A DNA stretch of 64,000 nt from contig NW_003314380.1 of assembly GCF_000143415.4 (NCBI RefSeq), forward strand, positions 394,697-458,696, written 5' to 3'. A program made the translations under genes and the position numbers. Positions 34,900-45,830 of this stretch are shown piece after piece. Source of the DNA: Selaginella moellendorffii (Eukaryota; Streptophyta; Lycopodiopsida; Selaginellales; Selaginellaceae). The notes below the pieces were generated by a model. It was given only the letters and a program-made list of their open reading frames with translations, did no database searches and was not told the DNA's origin. The first letter of the stretch is position 1; every line of letters starts with the position of its first letter.

Positions 34900-36383
34900 G
34901 GCTCATGCAAGTGGTTGTGAGTAAGGATAGGCTTGATGTTATTAGAATACTCCAAGTTGTGAGAAAATGGATGTGCATTGGTCATAAGCTGGAATACAAT
35001 AGAGAAATGCTAACTCTCCCCTTTAACTACTCTTACATGGTGGCAACTGCCACTTCTTCATAAGTCATGACTGTTAATTATGGAGCTTTGCACTTTCTTT
35101 AGTGAGCTGGTCATTGATGCATTGTGTTTCCGCACATACTGTCCTTTAGGACATATCTCTAGAGTTAGGATTTTGCTCTTTGCAATGGAGTGTTGAGTTT
35201 AAGTCCTTGTGGTAACTTTCTTGAGTTTTTTCTTTGTTGGTGTGGTAGTTTTGGAGAAGCTTGGTTTATGTTGGTCTTTGGCATGTTTATTGATAAGTCT
35301 TAAGAGATTTGTTAGTATCTAAGTCTTGTTTTTGGTCAAAGTTCTTTAAATTTTTATTTTTCTTAATGTTGTTTTCTTGAGCTTGATTTTTCAAAATCTT
35401 TCTTGTGTTGGATTTTTGAATTTGAGCTTCGTGTTTTTTTATTGTGTTGAGTTCTTGAGCTTGAACTTTGTAAATCTTAAATGTGTTGAAATTTTGAGTT
35501 TGAGTCTTTATAGTCTTGATCTTTTGATCTTCATGCCTGTAGTTCTTCTTGATATTTCGTTCTTGATCTTCAAAACTGAAACTTTCATTTCTTTCAAAAT
35601 TGTTGTTGATGATGTTTGAATCATATGATTGGTATTTCTTAAGCTTGTTAAGCTTGACGGTTTGGAGATGTTTGCCATCGAATGTTGCGATTGTTCCTAT
35701 TCCTAGAAATTTGAATTTTTAAATGAGGAATGGTCCTTCCCATTTTGACTTCACTTTCGAGCCCATTTTCTCAATGTTTTTTAGAAACCAAAGTACTTGA
35801 TCATTGATCATTGATCTTGAATTCTTTATTTTTCTTTATTTTTCTCTTTTAGTCGTGGTTGGATTTTCTTCAAGCTTGAATGGCTTCGAGTGTCTAAATT
35901 GCTTATAGTCTTTCTTTATCAAGTTTTTCTAGTGTGACTAGTTTTTTTTTATTGATTCTTCTTGGTTGATCTCGTAATGTATTGCCATTCACAATGAAGG
36001 ATAATGTACTCAAGTGGTGTTAGGGCTTCTAAGTCATAAGCAAGTTTGAATAGTGTCGAATTTGTTGAAACCTTGTATATTGTTCAATATACCCATAAGG
36101 TATTGTAAATATGATTGTCCCAATCTTTCTAATTTGTTTTTATGATTTTCTTGAGGATGTTCTTAAGTGTCTTGTTTGTCAACTTTGTTTAACCGTTGCC
36201 TTGAGGGTAGTATGGTGTTAAAGCCTTATGCTTGTTTCTCTTGAAACTTGTTATGAGTAGTCCAAAGAAGTCGAGTCCCTATCGTTAAAATGATTCTAGG
36301 GTGTTGTTAAATGAAGCTCTTGAGTTTGTTTCTTTGATGTTCTAGTTTGGTTGGGCAAGTATTGGAGCCCTTGTTAAGGAATT
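34900..36383 (-). mobile_element. Older Ty3/gypsy relic, 5' side of interruption
   Basis: Minus-strand frames, heavily mutated, read gypsy integrase C-terminus and RNase-H entry: SLTRAPILAQPN directly at 36383, ALTPYYPQGNG near 36190-36220, LEALTPLEY near 36010, MAIHYEINQ near 35980, SKWEGPFLI near 35730-35760. The relic is interrupted exactly at 36383/36384 by the chromovirus and resumes at 42673, where the minus strand reads FDMLKN joined to SLTRAPIL. Much of its internal region is already deleted. The outer part (34900-35600) is low-complexity TTGAGCTTG-type sequence. Confidence 0.6.
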
Positions 36384-36768
36384 TGTCAGGAATCCCCCAA
36401 TTCTTGCCACATTCCTAACTCTCACCAAATTCCTGACCCACAGACCACATTCTAACTCTCGAAACACAATCACATTCCTGACTCTTAAGACACTTCCGTA
36501 TTTCTGACTCTCTGATTTCCTGTATGATCCTGATTCTCGGACCACATTCCTGATGATGATGTGGCACCTCCTCGACCTTAGTTATATTTAGGCCGTCCTC
36601 GATCCAAGAGTGCTGGAGCTTCATCAACCTATAGTATATGTAGGTTAGCCTTGTTCCATTTCTCCACAATCTGAATCAACACTAGTCTAAGGCCTTTTTT
36701 TTGTCTCCACTAGTTTTTCTCTTTATCTTTTGCATTTTCCAATCCTAATCTTATTGGGGGTCTTGACA
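36384..36768 (+). repeat. 5' LTR of chromovirus
   Basis: It starts TGTCAGGAATCCCCC and ends GGGGGTCTTGACA. It aligns with 42312-42672 throughout, with a block around CTAACTCTCGAAACACAATC missing from the 3' LTR. Confidence 0.92.
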
Positions 36769-38708
36769 GTTTGATTCAAATTGTGCTTTCTATTTTTGCT
36801 TTAGCTCATTTTGATTGTTTGATTGCATTTGCCTTTTTGCCCCTTTTCTTTCTTCTTTGCTGATGGAGTCTCCAAGCCATCTTGATTTCTTTTCTGAAGT
36901 CCTTGCAAAAATCCAGTCTAAGAATACCGAGCTGAAGGCGGCCCTTCTTCACATGCAACAGAAGCTTGCTTCACTTTTGGCTCAAGGATCAAGCAAAGTT
37001 CCTGAACCGAAGATGAGTTTCCTAGCGAAGTTCTCAGGCAAGCGTTCAGAGCTTTGCGGATTCCTGAACCAGATGGAGCTGATCTTCGCACTTCAACATC
37101 GGCGGTACCCCACTCTTGAGTCTCAAATCAGCACGATCAGGATATTGCTCAAAGGTGTAGCTTTGTCATGGTTTTCTCCTCTCTTGGAGAAGAGCATGAA
37201 AGGGGTCATGGTTCTGGAGTTAATGGATCTTCAGTTGTTCAAAAAGGATTTTGAAGCAAGTTTTGGTGAGATAGATCGGGTTTGGGCTGCCACCACAAAG
37301 ATGAGACATCTCTCTTAGGGGTCTCATCCTACCTCAATCTATGTTGTGGAGTTCCAACTCCTTGCCTTGGATACTCAATGGGATGAGTGGGCCTTGATTG
37401 ATTAATTTCATTTTGGCCTCAACAACATTGTTAAGGATTTGTTGCTCACCATAGAGGATCCCACAGACCTGTCAGACGCCATCAACAAAGCTATTCGATG
37501 CGACAATCATCTCTTTGAACGTTATCAGGAAAGTCACCATGCCACTGTTTTCCCGTCCCAGACTTAGGAATCCCAGCTTGAGTCTTCAGGGCATACTCCT
37601 AAACCTATTACTCTAGTCCTGATGGATATTTTTGGTACTCCCTGACTCATCAGAGGGAAGCTGAGTCCTGCTGAGAAGCAAAGTCGAGTATCTCAAAATC
37701 TTTGCCTCTACTGTGCTAATCCTAATCACAAAGCAGCTGTGTGTCCCAAGAAGCCTCCCTGACTGCTCGAGTTCACTCTGCCTCAAGGTCCACCTCTATT
37801 GCAGTTGGGAAACGACCCTGTCCAAATAGAGTAGGAGCTGTCTATTTGAACTCCCCGAATAAAAACAACTTTTCTTCTTTATCAAACTCTTCACCACCTT
37901 TCATCAAAGCCACCACCAATTCCCACAACTTTCACATCCTATATCTCCTTTCTTTAACCAAAAAATCAGGACCCAAAGCTCTGGTGCTACTGGACTCGGG
38001 TGCAACTTCTTGCTTCATGGACACGAACTTTGTTGCCCGACATCATGTTCCTCTTTCTTCTACCATACAAGATCTTAGGGTTGAAGGCATTGGCGGGCAA
38101 TTTGTGTCTCCATCTTCTGGATTTAGGGAAACGTTGCCCGTTCAAGTACATATTGGGTCCACCGTCACCGATATCGCCTTTAACATCATCAACAACAAGT
38201 CTTCCTCTGTGGTGTTCGGCCTTCCTTGGTTCCAACTGCACCAGCCTCAGATCTATTGGAAGGAATTATAGCTCGTTTCTCCCACATCAGCATCTCCCAT
38301 GTCTTCCCCTGTTGTTCATCGAGTCTGAATCAGGAAAAGTTCCCTAAACTCAAATTGAGGTTTTGTTCCTAACTCTACAAAGTTTTCACCCTCTTATTTT
38401 CCCTCTTTTCCATCTTACATTGAACAGTATCCTTGTCCCATCATTCCATTCAGTCATACACCTCCTCCTATTTCCACAATCACTATGAAAGAACTCCTTC
38501 ATAAAAAACCTATTTTCCTTTTTGCTTTGCATGTTTTTCTTGTCAGTCTTCTTGAGAAGTATCATGATTTTGGGGATGTGTTTGACAAGAAAAAAGCTAG
38601 TGTACTACCTATTCATCAGCCTTATGACTGTCCTATTGATTTACAGGAAGGAGCATCACCTCCGTGGGGGCCTATCTATATGTTATCCCCGTCCGAGTTT
38701 AAGGCCCT

Positions 38709-38902
38709 TGTAAGCAACCAAAGGGAATGATTCGAGAGACAGTCTATGGGGTTCAAATATAGAGGGAAAGGGCCCATGAACAAGAGTCCACCCCCTTTTC
38801 TAATCGGTTAAGGGTCTTGGGATATTTAGGGTTAAGCGTCCTTGGGTTTGAATAGTACTGGGCTGGGTGACCTCCCGGGAAGTCCAAACTTAAGAGCTTA
38901 CA
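38709..38902 (+). mobile_element. Solo LTR with 5S-rRNA-like promoter segment (Cassandra type)
   Basis: This 194-bp insertion interrupts the chromovirus reverse transcriptase. It begins TGTAAGC and ends GCTTACA (7-bp perfect terminal inverted repeat) and is flanked by GCCCT (38704-38708) and ACCCT (38903-38907). Positions 38829-38886 read GGTTAAGCGTCCTTGGG, AATAGTACTGG and GGGTGACCTCCCGGGAAGTCC, matching the 3' half of plant 5S rRNA including the A-box/IE/C-box internal promoter, with the 5' half missing. LTRs carrying 5S sequence define Cassandra TRIM retrotransposons, so this looks like a solo LTR of such an element rather than a 5S gene. Confidence 0.82.
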
Positions 38903-41258
38903 ACCCTCAAAAGAGTACATGGACGAGAACCTTGCATCGGGGTACATTTAGCATTTGCAATCCCCGGCAGAAGCAGAAGCATGGGAGTTTGCAGCTAGTC
39001 ATCGACTACTGAGGTTTGAACAAGATGACTGTTCGGAACCATTATCTTTGGAACGCCTCGGTGGTGCCGCTTCTTCACCAAGATTGACCTCTGTGGAGCA
39101 TACAACCTGATCTAGATCCGGCCTAGCAATGAATGGAAGACTACATTCTGAACCCGCTATGGCCACTTCAAGTACACTGTTATGCCCTTTGGCTTGACAA
39201 ATGCTCCAGCAATTTTCCAACACATGGCAAATGACATCTTTCGAGAGTTTCTTGATGTGATGGTAATTGTCTACCTCGATGACATCCTCATCTTTGAGAA
39301 TAGTCTTGACTTTGGCAAGATCCATCGTGATACCCTCAGGAGTGACAATGTACCCATCAAACGTTCAAGTTTTCCTTGGCTTCGCCAATTTCTACCGCAA
39401 ATTCATTGATCGCTACTCCGACATTGTCCTTCCTCTCACACATCTCACTCACAAGGATGTTCCTTTCTCTTGATTTGCTGCTGCCCAGCAGGCCTTCGAC
39501 ACACTCAATGCGGCCTTCAGTTCTGCTCCCGTCTTGATCCATATTGATCCCTCACAACCTTTCTTTATCGAGGCAGACGCCTCCGACTTTGCCATCAGTG
39601 CTGTCACACTGTCTCAACTCGGAGCAGATCAGGAATTTTATCTAGTCGCTTTCCATTCGTGGAAATTCCAGCCTGCGGAGATTAATTATGAAATCCACGA
39701 CAAGGAGCTCTTTGCCATCGTGGATTCCTTTGGAAAGTGGCGTCGTTTCTTGGAGGGGGCAAGCCATCAAACAACGGTCTAGACAAATCACAAAAATCTG
39801 GAGTACTTTGCCACTTCCCGAGTTTTGAGCCGTCGTCAGGCAAGGTGGGCACAATTCCTGAGTTAGTTTGACTTTGTTATCAAGTACAAACCTAGAAAGC
39901 TTCAGGGCCTTCCTGATTCTCTTTCAAGGCACTCGTATCTCAGTCTCAGGCCTGGTAATCCTACTTTCGATCAACAGGATCAAGTTATCCTCGGTCTTGA
40001 TCAACTTCAAGTTATGGCAATTTCCCTGGCCCCTCAGGACTCCTCCTTGATGGATGCGATCAGAAATGATCTTCAATCTGACAACCTCGCCAGCGACATT
40101 TTCCCCCATCTTTAGGCTGGACATCCAGTGACTCCCAATTGCCGGTGATTTGACGAGTTTGAGTTCTTAGATGGCTTGTTGTACCATGGGGAGCAGCTTT
40201 ACATTCCTGAAGGTGATGCTCGAAGGTTGGTCCTGATGGCATGCCATGATAGCCCAACTGCTAGTCACTTCAGCATTGCGAAAACCTATAAGCTGGTTGC
40301 ACGGGACTTTTGGTGGCCTCACATGGACGATTATATCAAAGCTTTTGTTACCTCTTGTAACACTTGTGCCCGGAATAAAGTACCTTGCCACCTTCCTTTA
40401 GGTTTGCTTCGTTCCCTCCCAGTCCCTTCAGGTCCTTGGGAATCCATCTCAATGGATTTCTTAAGTGATCTTCCGAGTTTTGGAGGCTTCAACAGCATTT
40501 TAGTCGTAGTGGATCGCTTCACAAAGATGGCGCACTTCCTGCCATGTACTAAGGAGTTTTCGGGCAAGGACATGGCAAAACTGGTATTCAAGGAAATTAT
40601 CCGACTTCATGGGATTCTTGCAGATGTAGTTTCAAATCAGGGACCTCAGTTCATCTCTCATTTCTGGCAACGGTTCCTCTTCAGCGTATCATCCTCAAAC
40701 TGATGGACAGTCCGAGTGAATGATTCAAACATTGGAACAATTCCTGAGGTGTTTCATCAACTATCATCAGGATGACTGGTTCGATATCCTTCCCCTTGCT
40801 GAGTTCTCCTATAACAACTCCATTCACTCCTCCCTTCGAGTTTCCCCCTTCTTTGCAAACTCTAGCTGAAATCCCCGATTTAATCTCTCACTTCCTTCTC
40901 CATTCGAATCCTCTCCTTCAAATCCCTGCTTTGAGGCATTTATCTCTAACCTCCAGGAAATCCACAACTCCATCTCCTTCCACCTTCATCGTGCTCAGGA
41001 ATTTCACAAAACATTCACCAATGTCCATTGTCAGGATTGTCCCTCTTACAATATCGGGGATAAAGTCTGGCTTCTTAGGCCACCACCAAGCTATGTCTTA
41101 AACTCGATTTCAAACGCCTTGGTCTTTTCCCTATCACTACCATCATTAATCCTGTCATTTATCGCCTTGCACTTCCCTCCTTATATCAAATTCACCCTAT
41201 TTTTCACTCCTCTCTCCTTGAGCCTTATATTCCCAGTCTTATTCCAAATCGGGTCATT

Positions 41259-41992
41259 TGTAGCGCATTTTATCTCTCTCCACTTAAGCCAACTGGAAAA
41301 GAGGCAATTGCTTGATGAGAGAGCCCTTAGTGGCTATTTTAACCCCATTTATCCCCCAAGGTTCCAAGGATTCACGGTGACAATATATTTAAATCTCATC
41401 CCATGATCACATGCACTACACTCACCCCCCCTTCAGAGATGTCAATGTCCTCATTGACTATTGACTAGCAACCCCTACTGAGCCAAGGGGAACCAGCACC
41501 TCCATTTCTACACTAAATCTACCAATCCTTCCATTGTGTAGACTAACTATTCCATGTGAGGCAAATAGTCATCCACCCGTACCACAGTCCCTCGATGGAT
41601 ACCTTCGTCTGTGGATACTCTACACAATAGGAAGGACATACGCATGGATGCCCAATATGTACGATTTCAAATTTAGGGGTAGGAATATACCTTGCTCAAG
41701 GGTATATTATATTTTTAAGTAGCCACTAATCAATGGGAATCGAACCCGTGCAATTTGCTCCGATACCAACTATAACGCACCTTATATCCCCTTAAGCCAA
41801 CTTGAAAAGAAATTGCTTGATAAGAGAGCCCTCGATCGATTCTTCAAACTTTGTTTGATTCTTCGTTGTCATCTCTATCTTCATCCTTGTTTGTCCTGCC
41901 TGTGGTTATTTTATCCCTATTTATCCCCCAAAATTCCAAGGATCCACAGTGACAGTATATCCAAATCTCATCCCATGATCACATGCGCTACA
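41259..41992 (-). mobile_element. TRIM retrotransposon inserted in the chromovirus
   Basis: This is a 734-bp non-coding element on the minus strand. The 5' LTR is 41992-41771, the 3' LTR 41420-41259; they share CCACTTAAGCCAACTxGAAA, TTGCTTGATxAGAGAGCCCT and ATCCCATGATCACATGC. Beside the 5' LTR, the primer-binding site (minus strand, 41768-41757) reads TGGTATCGGAGC, one base from the initiator-Met tRNA complement. Beside the 3' LTR, a polypurine tract lies at 41436-41421 (minus: CTGAAGGGGGGGTGAG). A perfect 5-bp target duplication TCATT flanks it (41254-41258, 41993-41997). Removing element plus one TCATT restores the host reading PNRVIPPPPLVQLEDG. The 5' LTR has ~54 bp extra relative to the 3' LTR. 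Confidence 0.9.
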
Positions 41993-42311
41993 TCATTCCT
42001 CCGCCTCCACTAGTGCAACTCGAGGATGGGTCTGAATACAAGGTTCAGGACATCCTTGATTCCAAGATCTCACAGTCTAAACTCTACTATTTAGTAGACT
42101 AAAAGGGTTACGGATCTAAGGAATGCACTTGGGAACCTGCAGACCACTTAATTCATTCTCTTGACCTTGTTCATGACTTCCACTACCGCTATCTTTCTCA
42201 TTCTAGTCCTCATTCTTTTCATTCCCCATCTCTCGTCCCTCGACACCCATCTCATCCTCCTCTTCATTCTCATTCACATCCTCGTTCCACTCGTTCTTGA
42301 GGAGGGGGTGC

Positions 42312-42672
42312 TGTCAGGAATCCCCCAATTCTTGCCACATTCCTGACTCTCGCCAGATTCCTGACCCATGGACCACATTCCTGACTCTCGAGACACTTCT
42401 CTATTCTTGACTCTCTGATTTCCTGTATAATTCTTGATTCTCGGACCACATTCCTAATGATGACGTGGCACCTCCTCGACTTATGTTATATTTAGGCCGT
42501 CCTTGATCCAAGAGTGGTGGAGCTTCATCAACTTATAGTATATATAAGTTAGCCTTGTTTCATTTCTCCACAATCTAAATCAACAACAATCTAAGGCCTT
42601 TTTTTCATCTCCACTAACTTTTCTCTTTGTCTTTTGCATTTTCCAATCCTTATCTTGTTAGGGGTCTTGACA
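42312..42672 (+). repeat. 3' LTR of chromovirus
   Basis: It starts TGTCAGGAATCCCCC directly after the polypurine tract and ends GGGGTCTTGACA, followed by AAATT. It differs from the 5' LTR by scattered substitutions and one ~24-bp gap, so the insertion is not recent. Confidence 0.92.
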
Positions 42673-42880
42673 AAATTCTTGAGCATGTCAAATGCTTGTT
42701 AGCAATCTTGAGTCCAATTGTACACGTGATTTTTCTTCAAAAGATCTGCAAGGGGTTTTGCAATCTTCATATAATCTTTGATGAACTGTCAATGATATTT
42801 CATTTTGCCAAGGAAGGATCGTAGTCCGGTGACTAAAGCACTATTATATAAGTATGGACTATCTTTTTAAGTTGGAGGCA
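42673..42880 (-). mobile_element. Older Ty3/gypsy relic, continuation
   Basis: Minus-strand frames read LGKMKYH, FIKDYMKIAKPLADLLKK, WTQDC and QAFDMLKN, the end of a gypsy reverse transcriptase, which joins directly to SLTRAPIL at 36383. This places the chromovirus insertion in the RT/RNase H connection of the older element. Confidence 0.65.
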
Positions 42881-43800
42881 TTAGTGATGTGAGTAGTGCT
42901 TGCTTTCCTTAAGGATATCCTAGTACTCCCTCACCTTGTCTGTGCCATAATTCTCTACCTCAAAAGTGCACTTAGCTCAGAAAAGTGAAATCATTTATAA
43001 AGAGACTAGCTAAACTGCTGCGTAATCTTGTGTTATTGTGAAAGTTCTTGCTTCTTCCTCATGTTATTTACTTTAATCAGTCTTCAATCTATTCTCAGGC
43101 TTTATGATTCCCATATTCTTGTCTTGCTTGCTCACAACACTTTGTGTTTTTCCTGCAGAGGATTCCAAAGTGTTGGATCTGGTACTATTGGATCTGTCTG
43201 GCCTGATCATGTCCTAGTATGGAAACCGTCTATGTGTAAAAGTTTTTGATATTTTCTTTGGAAAAACAAAAGAGTTTGAAACTTTTGTGTTTTTTGGGAT
43301 AAAGTTTCATACTTATATTAGAGAGAGTCCCAACACTTATTAAAGTCTTCAACTAAAATTATAATATTGAATGCATTTCAATACAAAATTAAGCAAGATA
43401 TTTAATTATTGATCTTTTTCTATAAACAATGCTGGGTATAAACCCATTTAAAATATTTCATAATTTCTTTATATTGTAGGTTATGCTTGATTTAAAGGAT
43501 TTTTTTTAAGTTAATAATATTTTTGTTTTATTTCTAATCTAGATGTAATATAATATAAATAAGGAAGTAAACTAAATATTAGAGTAACTTAAAAATTAGC
43601 GTTTCTTACATCATTATTCATTATATAGCTGTCTCTTGGTCTAGCTGATGTAGCATTCTAATTTCAGTACTATAAGCTTATGATAATAATATTAAATAAA
43701 TTTTCTCTAAATTATAAGAAAATATGTCTCTGATATATATTTTTTTCAATTATAGTTAATCACTTGGATCCCTTGGAAATGATGAACTTGAAAAGATTAC
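42881..43800. other. AT-rich spacer with PDR fragment and direct repeat
   Basis: It contains the PDR 3' fragment (43083-43235) and, from about 43510, a direct copy of 32500-32790. The remainder shows nothing recognisable. Confidence 0.5.
43083..43235 (+). pseudogene. Fragment of PDR transporter (end of exon 21, intron 21, start of exon 22)
   Basis: The phrases TTCTCAGGCTTTATGATTCC, GCAGAGGATTCCAAAGTG, TGGATCTGGTACTATTGGAT and GTCTGGCCTGATCATGTCC align with about 15798-15965 of the intact gene, with the intron retained, so the copy arose at DNA level. An internal deletion removes the VAWTVYG-coding part. Confidence 0.8.
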
Positions 43801-44249
43801 ATAATGGCTAGTTGTAATATAGAGGGCACAAAATCCAGCCGTCTAAGATTGATGGCCTGGTGGTTAAACACGAAAGAACTTAAGAGAGTTAAATATTGTT
43901 CTAGCTATTTAAAAATTAGAAACTAGTGGGGACACCATTCCTTGCCATTTGTCCTGGTGTGCAACAGCTAGCAATTAACACTAATATTCAATGGTATGCA
44001 AATGCCTCAATTTAAACAAATGCCGAGCCTCATTAGTTGTTATTCTTAGCATTCAAGTATGTTAAGAAATATATTAGAATATACATTGTGATATATTTTA
44101 GATAGCACAAAAGAAATTTAGGAGTAGTATATTTTAAATAGCACAACAAATTATTTAAAAAGAGGAGTAGTACTCAATGGAATTTAACAATTGGTTCCTC
44201 AAGGTATGGAAGAAACTAGAAACCTAGACAGATAAAATTGATGGATCAA

Positions 44250-44280
<31 letters not shown>

Positions 44281-44690
44281 TCATTTGTTTCTTTCTTTCT
44301 ATGATTTTGCAGAGTCGTCAAAAAAGGTACTTGGCATTGGCTTTGAGGTTCCCATAGGCAAACTCATTCACTCTGTACCACAACAGAACTTGCAAGGGTG
44401 AGCTTTTAAGTGTTCTGAAGCTACTCTCTCTTGTTTTGACTTCCAGGTTCCGTGGATTCGAAAGGCCTGTAGGAAAACGTTTCACAAAGGTGCGGATATT
44501 CTCTCTACAAAAATCAACAATCCCGCCATTTTCTTCATCGCATCTCCCGAGAATTGGGATAGCTCTCCATCTTCCACTTGATCTCTGCCCACTTGAGATG
44601 AGATGCATGGATCCTACAAGAAGCCAGCCGTGGACACCACGCTGTTGCATCTCCCGAGCTATTTTGTTCAAGATGTGTGGTATACCGGCG
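43800..44690 (-). repeat. Three-copy anonymous repeat, copy 2 (inverted)
   Basis: This is the reverse complement of about 22050-23040. Shared phrases include AGGGCACAAAATCCAGCCGT, the CT microsatellite at 44252-44281 and AGAATTGGGATAGCTCTCC. It has several small deletions relative to copy 1. Confidence 0.8.
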
Positions 44691-45830
44691 TGAACTATAA
44701 ATTGCAGTGCAGGATCACATTCTAACTGATTTAATGCTAGAAGCAGCTATGATATCTGACAACTCCAAAATGTTGAGCCTTCGCAACTTCCAATATGCTT
44801 TGTGGAAGGTCCCGATGGTAAGTTTGAGTTTTATTATTCTCGCAAGAAATTAACCAGCTAGGAAACCCAGAGCAGTTATTAAAGAAATACGTTCCATTTC
44901 TTTGTGAGGAGTGTCAGCAATCGCAACTAACACTGATACTCTTGAATTTTTTTTATCTGTGCATAATTTAGGTTGATTATGTTTCTCAGTTCGGTGCTGA
45001 CCAGTATCTACGTCTGGGGAAACTTCTTGTATTGTGTAGGATCATCTCGTTCTTGGACTCCAACATAATAAAATTCCATCGAGAAGAAATACTAATCTTC
45101 TCTATTGCAGGTTCGTGATAGTATTTATCTTATTTTGCATACTTCCGATGCTGTTTCTTTTCTGTTGGAAAGCTCAGTGTTTTACTTGTTGTCACTAACA
45201 CTAATACCAGATAGCACTACGCCTGAACATCCTAGCATGGTTTATTTCTGAAACTTCTATTTCGGACGAGAAGCAGTTACTGTTGGCCGTGGTTGGCTGC
45301 ATTGTAGCTCTTGCAAGCACTTTGAAGGTAAATCTTGATTTCATAATTTAAACCAGTCTTAAATCTTTGTTTGTAGTCTGTGCCATGCGGTGCTTTAAAG
45401 AAATCAAGCAGGAAGGTCAAGTCTTGAAGATTTCTGTGCTTTTGCGAGCCATACATGACAATTCCAAGAACTTCGTAAACAACAGGAGGTTTTTGTCATC
45501 CTTTCTTCATACTAGTCTGCTCAGCGAATGAGAGCAAGACAATTAGAACATGTGGTACGTTTCATTAAGTTGCACCTCCGCCAACAATTTCAATCTTTCT
45601 AAGAACTTCAGACATCTCCCACCTTGCTTTGTTGGTTCGATCCAGCTGGAAATTATTGACTTGCCAGAAGGAAAGAAAGCAGAAAAGAATTCCTTGATAT
45701 GTTTCGTTACATGTATACTTCTTTTCTTTCTGGCATGTCACCAGTTTTCTATGTTGGATCAAATCAATAGAGCAAGGCGGCTGTATGAAAGATTGAGACC
45801 CTCTGCATTAGCTATTGCATCAACAACCCA
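44690..45830 (+). pseudogene. Degraded exon-containing module, copy 2
   Basis: The inverted duplicate of 20716-22050. In this orientation exon-like pieces are at about 44715-44818 (SDNSKMLSLRNFQYALWK, then GTAAG), about 44972-45110 (VDYVSQFGADQYLRL, then GTTCG) and about 45210-45328 (ILAWFISETSISDEKQLLL, then GTAAAT). The family is not recognised and frames do not join cleanly. Confidence 0.4.

Larger units (their letters stand above)
36384..42672 (+). mobile_element. Ty3/gypsy chromovirus, decayed, with both LTRs
   Basis: LTRs are 36384-36768 (385 bp) and 42312-42672 (361 bp), both TGTCAGGAATCC...GTCTTGACA, with a polypurine tract GAGGAGGGGGTG before the 3' LTR. Flanks are GAATT (36379-36383) and AAATT (42673-42677). 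Domain order is gag (36860-37318), zinc knuckle CLYCANPNHKAAVC (about 37703-37744), protease LVLLDSGATSCFMD (about 37980), reverse transcriptase with [18 protein letters not shown] and YLDD (39180-39300), RNase H FFIEADASDFAISA (about 39560), integrase HHCC and core (40176-40720), and a chromodomain YKVQDILDSK....YLVD*KGYGSKECTWEP (about 42030-42150). Many stops and frameshifts make it non-autonomous. Two later insertions lie inside it (38709-38902 and 41259-41992). No clear primer-binding site was recognised. Confidence 0.92.

Noticed and set aside
38829-38886. A 5S rRNA gene
   Set aside because: Only the 3' half is present and it lies inside a TG...CA element with target duplication, so it is a retrotransposon LTR, not a gene.
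41731-41770. A tRNA gene (GGTTCGATTCC box on the minus strand)
   Set aside because: No cloverleaf can be formed; the string is next to the initiator-Met primer-binding site of the TRIM and belongs to its leader.
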